64,000 nt of DNA, from the NCBI GenBank assembly GCA_030340625.1, contig JAOPHQ010004842.1:272501-336500 (forward strand), given 5' to 3'. Made by a program: the position numbers and the translations under genes. Shown here piece after piece: positions 1 through 10,682 of the stretch. Each line of letters opens with the position of its first letter. Positions within the stretch are counted from its first letter, which is position 1. Under the pieces are notes generated by a model, which had not been told where the DNA came from, searched no databases, and saw only the letters and a program-made list of their open reading frames with translations. This stretch comes from Merluccius polli (lineage: Eukaryota > Chordata > Actinopteri > Gadiformes > Merlucciidae).

Positions 1-165
1 ATCACTGTCACCATCACGACCACCATCTCCATCGCCATCTCTACCCTCACCGCCGCCATCACAACCAGAAAACCACCATCACTACCTTCACCACGACCAC
101 CGCCTCTACCTCCTCCACTTCGATCACCACAGTCTCCACCCGTGACCGTCCCCATCGTCAAGTAT
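1..165. repeat. Imperfect CAC/CAT/CTC trinucleotide-rich tract
   Basis: Almost every third triplet is a CAC, ACC, CAT or CTC variant, with many substitutions, so this is an old degenerate trinucleotide array cut by the window edge. A similar tract lies at 7385-7660. Confidence 0.7.
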
Positions 166-344
166 ACCACCACTTTGTTGACCACCACCCCTGATAGCAG
201 GTTCTTACAAGTGATCTCAGAGGAGGAGCAGCAGACGTGTTCACGTGGAGCTCGAGATATTTGAGATGTGTTCGCCATCACTGTAAACGTCCTTCATTGT
301 CATGCTTGCTCCAACCTCTACACAGCCTCTGCTCATTACAATAA

Positions 345-392
345 AGAGAGAGAGAGAGCATGTGTGTGTGTGTGAGCATGTGTGTGTCTCTA
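345..392. repeat. (GA)n then (TG)n microsatellite
   Basis: Seven GA units are followed by two short TG runs separated by AGCA. Frames across it encode only H/T or C/V runs and are not genes. Confidence 0.85.
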
Positions 393-528
393 TAGCTACA
401 TGCATAATCTGCCAATGAGTGTTGAGCATTTGCTCCAACAGCTAGAGCATAAGGATGGGAGCGTTTGGCATGTAAAGTGTGTGGGTGGGAGACATGAGTG
501 TGCGTTGGTTGTGTGTGAAGTGTGTATG

Positions 529-581
529 TAGTGTGTGCGTGTGTGTGTGTGTGTGTGTGTGAGTGTGTGGGGGGGGGGGGG
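529..581. repeat. (TG)n microsatellite ending in a 13-G run
   Basis: A TG array with two interruptions runs directly into a pure G tract. Several overlapping frames here are low-complexity artefacts. Confidence 0.9.
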
Positions 582-599
582 TCACACTTATTTTTTTTC

Positions 600-900
600 T
601 TTTTCGTCGCTGCCCACCTTGGCACGCGACTGGCTTGTCTTCAGATCAGAACTGTGCCATGGACCGGAGGGCTGGCAGCGTCTCCAAGTGTCGAGGGCAG
701 ATAAGGCGCCGGCGGCCACCAGGACATTACGGATGCAGCCGTTAAGCAGCCGAGCAGCGGTTTGATGGAGAGGCTGGGCCGCAGCCGGGCCGCAGCCGGG
801 CCGAGGAGGAGGAGGAGGCCTTTGATTAGAGGGCTGCCGACGCGAGCATTGGCTGTCGCGGCTCTGCAAGAGTGATGCAGCCGCTCTGCGATCAAGGGAC
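600..900. other. GC- and CpG-rich unique block, possible conserved element
   Basis: This block is clearly more GC-rich than its surroundings and contains an internal duplication (GGGCCGCAGCC repeated near 778-800) and a GGA run. Frames exist on both strands but none has a recognisable domain or a codon pattern better than its alternatives. It could be a conserved non-coding element or part of a CpG island; cross-species alignment would be needed to choose. Confidence 0.3.
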
Positions 901-949
901 AGCAGGTCCGAGTGAGAAACAACACAACCTCTCAAACAAACTCCACCAA

Positions 950-979
950 CCCCCCCCCCCCCCCCCCTCCCCCCACCCA

Positions 980-1011
<32 letters not shown>
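950..1011. repeat. C18 tract and (CA)n microsatellite
   Basis: Eighteen C in a row, a short C-rich linker, then about 16 CA units. Confidence 0.9.
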
Positions 1012-1013
<2 letters not shown>

Positions 1014-1734
1014 GGCACCTGGTTGAGGTTTTCATTTTTTTAATACATATTTTCATTTTGTGGATTTGCGAAAATGCAATTAAGTTGGGGAGTCCTTTAG
1101 AAATTATAAACTTTTCCGTTTTTCAAATACCTTGACATGTTTTGACATTTTCCGAGTGTGAGGCAGCAGTTCTTTGTATAAACATTGACACGACTGAACA
1201 TATTTATACATCAAATGTCAGTATCAGGGATGTCTTTTGTTATCCTGTCCCCGCTCGGCCCGTATATTCCCTTAAGGCTTAGTGTCGAACCGTTCTTTTT
1301 TTAAAATATATATATATATATTAATTTCTTCTCTTTTTTTCCCATTCAATGTTATTTTCACCCTCCCTGACACGCGGGTGATTCTCCGAGGATTTCCAGA
1401 CCGCACTACGGTTTCAGCTGCTCTGCTTATCTGACAGTCACAGTGTCTGTCCAATCCTGATTCTAACATTTAGCGCCCTCCTGCTTCTACATGGCACAAG
1501 TAGCCCTGCCAGACTCCATTGGTGCCAAGTACCAGGTCCAGTGCTCGGAAGAGATATCAGTTGTCAATCTGGTTTTAACAATGGACCCCATCATCCCACG
1601 GTTGTTTTTGACTCTTGCGTGGCTAATGTAAGATATTGTATATATAATAGAATATATACATAGGATGTAAGATTCTTGCTTGAAACTCGTTCTATTCACA
1701 TCCTTACTGTACCGACAGCGATATATTGTTTCAC
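1012..1734. other. No gene seen; AT-rich unique sequence
   Basis: The only structure is a (TA)n run at 1305-1322. Short frames lack domains. Confidence 0.6.
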
Positions 1735-1809
1735 TTTCTTCTGACAAATGTACTTAGTGTAAGTGGCTTTGGACAAAAGCGTCTTCTAAATGCCCTAAAT
1801 GTAAATGTA
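1735..1809 (+). mobile_element. LINE/SINE-type 3' tail fragment
   Basis: The segment reads like the widespread fish SINE/L2-type tail (GGCTTTGGACAAAAGCGTCT, then AAATG-type repeats). No tRNA-like head precedes it, so it is a 5'-truncated insertion. Confidence 0.7.
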
Positions 1810-1840
1810 CTGCCAGCATATTACTATGTAGTCGTGTTAC

Positions 1841-2002
1841 AAAGGCTTTTATTCAAAGCTACTTACAGTAAATGCAGATACTTTAAAGTAAAAGTAGCAA
1901 GGGTTAAACAACTTGCTCCAGGGACAGGTATGCTGCAGACACCGGGATCGATTCCAGAACCTTTCGGGTGGGAGTCAAACACCCCACTACGGGCTCTGCC
2001 CC
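1841..2002 (-). mobile_element. tRNA-derived SINE, minus strand
   Basis: Read on the minus strand it has the head with a B-box-like GGAATCGATCC, the middle CTTGAGCAAG-like block, and the degraded GTAGCTTTGAATAAAAGC tail. It lies head to tail against the preceding plus-strand tail fragment. Confidence 0.75.
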
Positions 2003-2038
2003 GTCAGGGGGAAAAGGGCATTTCACGATGTAACAGGT

Positions 2039-2085
2039 GGATGCTAGGACCCAGCAGTGCTGGCAGATGCTAGGACCCAGCAGAC
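2039..2085. repeat. 28-bp tandem duplication
   Basis: GATGCTAGGACCCAGCAG occurs twice, 28 bp apart. Confidence 0.7.
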
Positions 2086-2241
2086 TCACCTGGGGCCTGC
2101 CCAGGTGAGGTTGTAAAAGAGGCAGGGATAACTGGAGCAGCCATTTCGAGCATTTACTTCCTCTGTGGGTGACAAGGTAAAATCTTTCCTGTATTGTTGT
2201 ACTTCCTGTATCATGTCTCATACATCATGTCTCGTGGTTTA

Positions 2242-2580
2242 TAGTGTAATACAACAAGGCAATGAGGCACTACCCAACCGCTCAAAGCACATGGACCAAT
2301 GTGACATTTCTCAATATTTTATATGAATGCTAGGTTGTTCTCCAAATAACCATGGTTGTTGCTTCAATTGCAGATTCAGGAGCTGATTGTTTATTCAAAT
2401 ATTGTATTATATTATTAGAATACAAGTGATTTTGACTTTAATTTCTCTGCTCTATGGGTGACCTCAGCATTTTCTCTTTGCAGTGGTTTGCAGTAATTTT
2501 GGTGAGTGGGCACAGGTAAGGTAAGATTAGTGTAGTGTTGGTAGAGAATTATTATCCTCACTCCCCCCCCTACTAGCATG
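2242..2580 (+). repeat. Unknown tandem unit, copy 1
   Basis: First of three diverged copies of a unit that opens with TAGTGTAATACAACAAGGCA. It shares with the other copies a CTCTTTGCAG acceptor-like site (AG at 2482-2483) and an AAG|GTAAGA donor-like site (GT at 2521), framing 37 nt. The copy ends where LINE-derived sequence begins. No function is recognised: it could be an old repeat family in tandem or a duplicated small exon. Confidence 0.6.
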
Positions 2581-2595
2581 TTATTATGGTATGAT

Positions 2596-2880
2596 GAGTC
2601 TAAATGTGTCAAAAACAAAGGACATATTTGATTTTAGGAAGTCATTACCAGACCCGAAGCCCACTGTCATTAAAAGTGATGATATTGAACTGGTTAAATT
2701 ATAAATTCTTGGTTGTCTTTGATAACAGACTGTATTTCGAACCCCATGCAAATGCTATCTCTTAAAAGTCTAACAGTTGTTTTTTTACCTGAAGAAAATG
2801 AAAAAAAAAAAGATTTTAATGTTTCCACCCAAATGATGATGCTCTTTTATAGAAGTATTGAATCGGTTTTAACCTTCTGT
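2596..2880 (+). pseudogene. LINE reverse transcriptase C-terminal fragment
   Basis: Translation of the plus strand gives, with stops and frame changes, SKTKDIFDFRKSLPDPKP (2606 on), then a degraded YKFLG-like stretch, and finally LFYRSIESVLTF near 2845-2878. This order matches the region after the catalytic motifs in CR1/L2/Rex1-like fish LINEs, which typically read F-D-F-R-(R/K) ... Y-K-Y-L-G ... L-F-Y-R-S-F-I-E-S-V-L-T-F. That match is from memory of the family. Only about 95 codons remain, with at least one internal stop and no endonuclease or start. It begins just where tandem unit copy 1 stops, so its arrival may have truncated that copy. It is certainly non-functional. Confidence 0.65.
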
Positions 2881-3036
2881 ATTGTATTATATTGTATTGC
2901 GTTGTCTGTATATGTTGCCTGGTATGCTCACATGAATATGTAAAACAAAAGCAGACATAATAGACTTGTTAAGGACACATGCGTGAGTACACGCGCAGGG
3001 GCACACAGGGCTCATTGTACTTGGCTCCCTTGACCA

Positions 3037-4320
3037 TAGTGTTATGTGATAAGGCAACAGGGGGCACAGCTGAACTGCTCAAGGCTTCATGGACCAATGC
3101 GAACTGGTACAATGTGTTCAAAGGGAACCATTTTGTGTGCACTAGGGGTGTCCCCGACCTTGAATTTACATAGTCAAATCTGATTCGTCAAGTATTGCCT
3201 ATAGTCGACTGATGGTCAAATCATGTTTTTTTCTTTTTTTTTTGCTCATTGATCCATATTCTCATTTACGACATTGGCTTCCATTTTTTCCACACCAGAC
3301 TAAAGAGCTGAAACACTCAATTAAACAATTTCGATTACAATTTCGAGGCCGTTCGGCGGTGTGTGTTGGACTTCAAGTCCAAAACACACCGCCCCCGGAC
3401 GGCGCACGTCAAAACAGCCGCCCCTATTATTTTCTATGTACACCCCCACACCGGCGGCGGCAAGCGCCCCGCTACACTTCACGCCCCGCTACACTTCACG
3501 CCACTGTCCTATTTCACAGCGTCGCCGCGCATCAAGTGCTGCCGAAAAGGCGCTTTTTTCTTTTCTTTTTTTTTCTTCTGCTCCGAGAGACGAGTATATT
3601 CCTGTTGACACGCCGCAGCGCGACGCTTCCTATGTGTGGTAGGGGCGGCACTTGTGTCATAGACGCGCCGCGGCGCTGCGGCGGCAGTGTGTTTTGCACT
3701 TGATATTTATACAAAAATAGGCTATATATCATGATTTATTGGGAGAAATAAACTATATATAAAATCAGACATTCAGCACCGCCTATAGCCCGAATGGAAT
3801 GATCCTGTGTTTTGCTGACGATTCGACTATGAGATTGGCAGGCGAATCAGGCTCCCTCGATCGAATCGTCGAATAGTCGACTATTCGGGGTCACCCCTAG
3901 TGTGCGCCATTGCTTTCCAATGACATTTGTGATTCATTGTTGTTAGCTTGCATTGCAGGCTCAAATACTCATTACTGACCATGTATTTTAGTACCATTAG
4001 AATACAAAGTGATAGTGTACTTTTGATTTAGTTCTCTGCTCTGATGGTGACATATGCATTTTCTCTTTGCAGTGACTTGGAGTGAGGGGTTGGTTGGTGT
4101 GCAGGCACAGATAAGGTGAGATTTGTGACTTGCAGTAAATTGTTATCCTCCTCGCTCCCCTCCCCTGCTATCACCACAGCTGCCTCTGTCCCTTCTAACC
4201 TTGATTCAGCAGGTTCAATGCATTTTAACCAGACTAAACAAGTTAATAAAACCACTTGTGAAAGTGTTCAAACTGCATCCATGGACTGCTGGGACCTGAG
4301 GGAAAATCTCTTATGAATAG
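3037..4320 (+). repeat. Unknown tandem unit, copy 2 (interrupted by a hAT)
   Basis: It starts TAGTGTTATGTGATAAGGCA and is colinear with copies 1 and 3 once the insertion at 3143-3899 and one target copy are removed. The acceptor-like CTCTTTGCAG (AG at 4071-4072) and donor-like AAG|GTGAGA (GT at 4116) are kept, enclosing 43 nt. The end contains ATCACCACAGCTGCC and CAAACTGCATCCATGGAC, both shared with copy 3. Confidence 0.6.
3143..3899. mobile_element. Non-autonomous hAT-type element, 757 bp
   Basis: The ends are TAGGGGTGTCCCCGA and, inverted, TAGGGGTGACCCCGA. The flanks GTGTGCAC (3135-3142) and GTGTGCGC (3900-3907) are an 8-bp target duplication with one mismatch, the length typical of hAT elements. 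A GTCGAATAGTCGACTATTCG-type palindrome lies just inside the right end. Internal features are a hairpin near 3360-3388 and a tandem CGCCCCGCTACACTTCA at 3466-3502. No transposase frame is left, so it would have moved only with help from a related enzyme. Confidence 0.85.
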
Positions 4321-4371
4321 AGGTATGTTTTATATTTCTGTGTAATATACCTGTACCATGCTCTTTATTCA

Positions 4372-4870
4372 TAGTGTTATGCGACAAGCCAACAATGCAC
4401 TACCCAATCACTCAAGGCTGCAGGGCCCAATGCTAAATGATACAATAGGTATGAAGGGACCATTGGTATGTATGCAAGATGTTTTCCAATGATTATTGTT
4501 GCTGCAATTGCAGGATCAAGCTCTGGTTATTGTCCACTTATTTGATTATAATTTTTGGACTGGAAGTGATGTGTTAATGTGCTCTGCTCCAATTCTGCAT
4601 TCTTCTCCAACTACACTAGCCAATGCGGTGAAGGCGAGCGCTTTTGCTGCCACTTTGTCTTTGCAGTGGGTCTGGAGTGGTTTGCAGTGAGTTTGGTGTG
4701 CGGCCACAGATAAGGTAAGATTAGTGTGGTGTTGGCATGTAGTGAATGGTTTCCCTCCTTCACCCTCCCCTGCTATCACCACAGCTGCCCACAGTCTGTC
4801 TGTTTCCTGTCCCTTCCAAAAGAATAAAACTGCTTGTAAAAGCTCTTGAACTGCATCCATTGACAGCTGG
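4372..4870 (+). repeat. Unknown tandem unit, copy 3
   Basis: It starts TAGTGTTATGCGACAAGCCA. The acceptor-like TGTCTTTGCAG (AG at 4665-4666) and donor-like AAG|GTAAGA (GT at 4715) enclose 48 nt, related in sequence to the 37 and 43 nt of copies 1 and 2. It ends with AACTGCATCCATTGAC, as in copy 2. Confidence 0.6.
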
Positions 4871-4889
4871 ATTGATTTAAAAGTGGATG

Positions 4890-5046
4890 TACCAGTCTGT
4901 TGGGATCGGTCCTCGCCAGGGTTACGAATCCTGCCTTCCGGCATCCAAGAGCAAGATTCATAAAACCATACCTGCTCCTTCTATCGACATGTATCGAGAT
5001 AGAGTGTAGGTCACTGTGGATAAAAGTGTCTCCTAAAATAACCAAC
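4890..5046 (+). mobile_element. tRNA-derived SINE, diverged
   Basis: GGGTTACGAATCC resembles a decayed B box. It is followed by GGCATCCAAGAGCAAGAT, ACCTGCTCC and the tail CACTGTGGATAAAAGTGTCT, the same block order as the intact copy at 62585. Confidence 0.65.
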
Positions 5047-6133
5047 TAAAATGGATGACAAATACGTCTATGGGATATTAAAACAGAAATTGGATTGGAT
5101 TAGATAATTTAGGCCCTTCAATGTTGGCGTTTATGGTTTCTCCATGTGTTCAATCAAGCGTATGATGAATGGTGTTAAAATATGTAATGGGTAATCCACA
5201 ATATATATCGTATATCAGTTATCCTCTCAACCCTGTTCTCACAGGGCCATGGATGAATGTAATTATATCACAATTTTAATTCTGATTAAATAATTGAACT
5301 TTTTTTTTTTTGGTGCCGTAATCACAAAGCTGATGAAGATTGAGTCCAATCAAAAAAATGCAATCAATTTATCTTTTCACTTTATTGATGTGATTTATGA
5401 AACACACAATTACACGCATGCCTCTGTTTTGAATTTCAATTTGTATTTCACAGACATTGGGCATCGGGCTTGCTTAATATAATATGACTATCTTTTTGGT
5501 CTCGGCTTGGCCATGCTTCATGGTTTCAAGGGTTTTATTTGATATTTTATATGCTTTGTGCGCAAATTAGCGCAATCTAATTTGAGTTGTGTAATGTGAA
5601 CTGGCATACGATGTTGTCCAATTCTTCGTATGGCGCTCTCCCTGTGGTCCTATCAAACACAGGGAGTTGAGCTACGGGCCTCAAATGATGGTCAGCCGCT
5701 GATAGATTTGACGTAAATAAATAAATAATAAAAATATAAATAATGTAGTGGGGAACTGATTCTGTCTCTAGTGCCACTGTACCGTATGTCATCCATCAAA
5801 GGGAAAAAAAAGCTAAAGTTATTTTTGCAGAGCAGCGGTGTGCCATTGTAGTAGACCATTAAAAGAAATACATTTCACTAAGAAAGTCACTACTGAGCAT
5901 AACATGGGAAGTGCCAACATTATTGTGACCTTAAAAATTACAAATTTTTACTATTCAACACTCTAATGCTAACACTGATTCGAAGCACTGGTATCTGCAC
6001 TTCTACAAACCGACAAAATTATTCACTAAATAGTTGACGAATATAACGCTATTACTAAATCTACCAGCTCATATTCAGTTGGCATTTGCACCTATACTGT
6101 GTAAGCAGTAAGGATGACCTTTAGTCGAATACT
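5047..6133. other. No gene or structured repeat seen
   Basis: AT-rich unique sequence; short frames have no domains. Confidence 0.6.
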
Positions 6134-6372
6134 GGGTAACGCTTTATATTAAGGTCCTTGTAATAACCATTAATTAATTAATAGGTAATAAGGCCCTTGT
6201 AAGTCCTTACAAGATGCTTATTAACATTATTGTGTGTTTATAAGCCTATATAAGTGTTAATAATGACATTATAATACAGTTAATAGCAGGCTATAACACA
6301 TTTATAAGCGCTTATAAGTATATAAGTGCTTATAAGTATATAAGCTTATAAGTATATATAAGCGCTTATAAG
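6134..6372. mobile_element. One end of an inverted-repeat DNA element plus AT palindromes
   Basis: The left end GGGTAACGCTTTATATTAAG resembles GGTAACACTTTACTTGAA at the left end of the element at 55662-56133. From 6303 to 6371 the sequence is built of self-complementary TATAAGCGCTTATAAG and CTTATAAGTATATAAG units. No matching right end was found, so this is probably a half element. Confidence 0.45.
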
Positions 6373-7384
6373 AATACTGAATTCAGTTTGCCTACTGTCC
6401 ATTTCAGGAAGGTTTTTTCCCCAACTGGGAATGCTTATTGGGGATCCTAGCACTATTCTGAGTAAATACCAGTGAGCAATACAGTTAAACCCTTTAATTA
6501 ACCAGAATAAATTAGTTTTTCAGAAATAAAGTGGTATTAACCTAGACGATAAAAGATGTAGCCCCCAATCTGGTCTTTACTTTTTTTTTAAATATACATA
6601 ATTGAATGTCTATTGAAATAATATACATGATTTTACTGAATGATAATCATTAATATAATAATCGTATTGATCTTAATAATGATCAAATTATCTTTTGGAT
6701 GCATCCTGGTAACATTTTGATGAATTTAACAGGTAGGCCTAAACATGGTGGCGATCCTTTTATAATTTAAAAGGTGACCTCACTTAAGAATGTCATATAA
6801 TTAAAACCGAGTTCTTAAGAATAATAAAAACGATGCCCACGTCTGGTGTCCGATATCTTGGAATAAGATGGGTCCTTTGGCGGTGTCAGACTACTTGAAT
6901 GAATGACATGTTGAGATAGAGCTTGAGGAAAGTAGGTAGGGAAGTGGATTCCACACATTAACACTATAAGTGGCTGTCTCTTTATTTTTGTATTGATTGA
7001 TGGGTTACCATTTCACCAGTGGAGCGCAATTAGTTGTATTTATTTTTTTAGAGATGCTTGTCCAGGAAGCCATTTGCGAGCACTTGTGTGTGCATCAATT
7101 TTACATGATATTTTGTCGAAAACATGTGTTTTCCTCTTCATCTAGAAATCAACATGTTTATGATACATAGCCACTGGCTGGTGATTGGTTAACATTTATT
7201 GGTGGATTGAAGTGGAATGGTTAGATTTGAAAGTCCAGTCTTGACATCACAGCTGGTGCTTATTATGACTCACTGTTTCCCCTTAGAAGATCTGGCAGAA
7301 TGACAGAAGATGGCAATTTAGTGTTTTCATTAAATGACTTGCACAAAAGTTTATAACAGCACTATATTACACGTTATCCCCCCT
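6373..7384. other. No gene seen
   Basis: Unique AT-rich sequence; I see no repeat borders or supported frames. Confidence 0.6.
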
Positions 7385-7660
7385 AGTGCTATCTCCATCG
7401 CCAACCTTCACCATCAAAACCACCACTAACTCCATATCCGTTACCAACACCACCTTCACCAGCCCTGCATCACCATCACCACAAACGGCACTATTTCCTG
7501 CATGACAACTACCACCACCATCACTTACACTTATCACCACGCCCTTCGAAACCAATTATACAACCACATCCAACTCCTCCCACCTGCATCATCACCACCC
7601 CACCATCATGCCATCATCAAAACCACCACCATCGGTACCTCCATCACCACCATTTAACTA
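7385..7660. repeat. Imperfect CCA/CAT trinucleotide-rich tract
   Basis: CACCATCACCACC-type triplets recur with many substitutions, in the style of positions 1-165. The minus-strand frame rich in V, G and D across it is a repeat read-through. Confidence 0.7.
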
Positions 7661-7824
7661 TAAATGTATATTGTTTTTCCTAATCCCTGAAGCCAAAGCC
7701 TGTTTTACCAAAAATATTTTTTCCTTTAATATCTTCCAAGTTGCACCTTCCACATAGTCGTGTCCCTTTTCCCAGGGCTCTATCTGTGTGTCTTTGTCTT
7801 TCTTTTCTTTCTCCTCCGTCCATC

Positions 7825-7990
7825 CCTCCTAATTAGCCCAGTGCCCGGAGGCATGGCGAGCCATATCCCTACCGCCGCCCACCAGCAGGTGGCCAGCCTT
7901 TACACTTTAATTGGTCTTCATTATAATGGAATGCCACCGGGGGGAGCAAACAAAGGAACACAGATGAAGGCATTTACTTCACTGCTTTTT
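7825..7990. other. Candidate conserved non-coding block
   Basis: A unique block of moderate GC with TTTAATTGG and CATTATAATGG motifs that resemble homeodomain-type sites. A short open frame crosses it, without a domain or splice sites. The call rests on texture only. Confidence 0.25.
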
Positions 7991-10500
7991 TCCGTTTTTG
8001 TTTGAATGTCACACGTGTGATTATGTTGATATTGGAGATGATGGGGTTGGCTTGGGTTGCCAGTAGTCGGAACTGCTGCTGCGGGAGGAATTATACCACA
8101 GTCATTGGTCTCCTTTATATAACCATTCCTTCATTGTTTTGACTGGGACAGCTACAAATGCACACCGACGTGCACAGATGCACAGGGAAAATGTAAATTA
8201 ATTTGATGCATCACATGCGTGTAATTTATAGCGGGGATTTGCCATATCTGTTGCAAAAGCTGAGATATGTGTTAAGCTTTGCAGTTTGCGATATCAGCAA
8301 TGACACTTTTCCGAAGACAGATTTTGTTTTGATGAAAAGAAAAAGCTTTTTTCTAACCGGATGTGATCTATCCATCTGTCTTTCTCACTGTGCTATCAAA
8401 TAAAATGAACGTTGTAGTTTTAAGGCATATAGGGTATTACTGATAACCGTTATATTCTAGTGGACGGACCCTGCATGGACGGTTAATTTTGGCCCAGACT
8501 AACGAGCCAAACGATAATTGTATCACTCTTACTTCACACCCGTTGACCTTCAGTAGAATATATAAAACAGCTACCGTTATTCTGGGGAATTGTCTAGAAA
8601 AGTGTAATCTTGGATGGAATGGAGCCTTCTGATACGTCCATGGGTGAGAGCAGATGGTTATGGGGACAGCCTGTATGTCCATTCTCTCAGGATGGAAAAT
8701 AAAATGGAGAAATACAGGTAGAGCCGAGTGGAGAATAATGAATCACGTCACTGACCGCAGATATTGACCCCCATTCTCACTTTACACACTGTGTGTGTGT
8801 GTGTGTGTGTGTGGATAGATATATAAAGACGAGAGGAGGAGAATCAATATGTCTGTCTGCCTGCCTATAATCATATGAAACATATGGTGTGACATATGAT
8901 ATATTTAGACGTATACTTGGATATTTTTTGCACTCTTTAACTTAATCCATTGCCACTTCATCAGTTCACCAGTGGCTTTGCAAAGAAATCCCATTTGGAT
9001 TTACACATGACACTTTAGATGTGTGACTTAAGACACGAGACACGTGACCTGAGACGAGACACAGGACTTGAGACGTCTGACTAGGCTACCGCTAACTGCG
9101 TGGATGTGGGGTCATGTGTGGTTCGCGACACGACGGCAGCTAACGAAACCATTGTGAGTGGCGTGATTAGACTGACCTTTGCGTCAGTGAGCGCCAGGCG
9201 CCATCTCTGACGTCTTGCTATGCAAGCCAATGCATGTTGTAAAGCCCATTCATTTGGTAAAAATGGTGGGAAAAAATCAGACATTGGGTTCTATAATGAC
9301 AACAACAATAATTGTAATTTTTGAAGGGAAAAAAAAATTCACATTGATTAGGTTTAATATCGTCCTTGTGCCAATAAATGTCAGTGGAATAGGCTGTGGT
9401 GGAGCAATTTTTTTTTTAAATCCAGAGGAAATACATGATGCAGTTGCTTCTGCACGCCGTATTTTAATAATAACAGTGGGGCTCTAAGCAGCATGCTGAT
9501 TCCTAATTATAAAGAGGGGAATTGATTAAGTCTCTCCAAAGAAAACTGACTAGCACAACGACGTGTAAAAAAAGCAAAACTACATCTCGGGTAGTAGGTA
9601 ATTTTTCTCTCAATACAATGTCAAGGTTTTCATTTCCCACCTGTTAAAAAAAAACAATAACAAAAAAACAACACATTTGAACACTTCACGATTTTGAAAA
9701 CTTAGTGTAAAACTCACTCTGACATTTATTAAAAATCTAATTTAGCTCAGGTAGCTGTGTGGGTAAGGCCTGATGGGGTTTGGTGTCACAGCCTTAATGA
9801 AGGCCCCGATGCCTGGGCTTACGCTGGCTGATGCATATAGGCAGATGTCAGCCACAGATTTGACACATATTCCATCAATTTCCATGCCGTGGTACCTGGC
9901 AAGGAAATAAAATGTCTGAGTAACTCATTCGGTAAACAGTAGCTCATTCTGCGACGTGAAATTGCAAATAAACTGAACCGCTAAATCATTCTGCGTGGCG
10001 TTTGCCTATATGGGGTTTTATGTCTTTGGCTCTGCTCCATCTTCTCAAATATATGCGTGTGTATGTGTGTATATATTTATATGTCTGTGTGCATGATCGT
10101 TGTACATTTTATGAGGGTTTACCAATTTGACAGTTTGAATTTCCAGAAAATACAGCTCAAAGTTTAATGCCACATGCGTTTTTTTTTTTATTCCTCTCTG
10201 ACTTGAGGCGCTTGTTAAGCAATTACAAATATGGTGTATTTCATTTTGCCAGGCACTCAATCTGTGGCTTTTCATTTAAAGGGCCCTCCACCTGTGACAT
10301 GTTGATGTATTACCTGATATTTCACTTGTCTTCAGCAGGATATGGTTTTGTATTTGTGTATACAATGTATGCATCAGCCTCCCTTACAATAATGTTTGGT
10401 TTTCTGTTGCTGTTCACACATGGTATTACATTCCTCTCAATTATACAATTATAATACAATTATAAATACTTTAAATACACTGTTTTGTAATTTAGCCCGA
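7991..10500. other. No gene seen; one (GT)n microsatellite
   Basis: A (GT)n run lies at about 8790-8813. At 9023-9080 there is a loose series of GAGACAYGTGAC-like words. The remainder is unique AT-rich sequence. Confidence 0.55.
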
Positions 10501-10682
10501 CACTTTTTATCCTAATACTTTATCCTTATACAGTGAATTCAGATGCATGTCATTAAGCAGCAGGGAAGGGGTTAGGACGTCTAGCTCAAGGATGCCCACA
10601 GGTTAGGCCTTGGGCATTGGGGGTCAAACCCAGTACCTTTGGGAGATGACCACTTCACTTAGCCACACACTATCCTGCCCCA
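10501..10682 (-). mobile_element. tRNA-derived SINE, minus strand, near full length
   Basis: The minus strand starts GGGGCAGGATAGTGTGTGGC, continues with the B-box-like GGGTTTGACCC, then GGCATCCTTGAGC-type and CCCTTCCCTGCTGCTTAATG blocks, and ends in a degraded tail. Confidence 0.8.
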
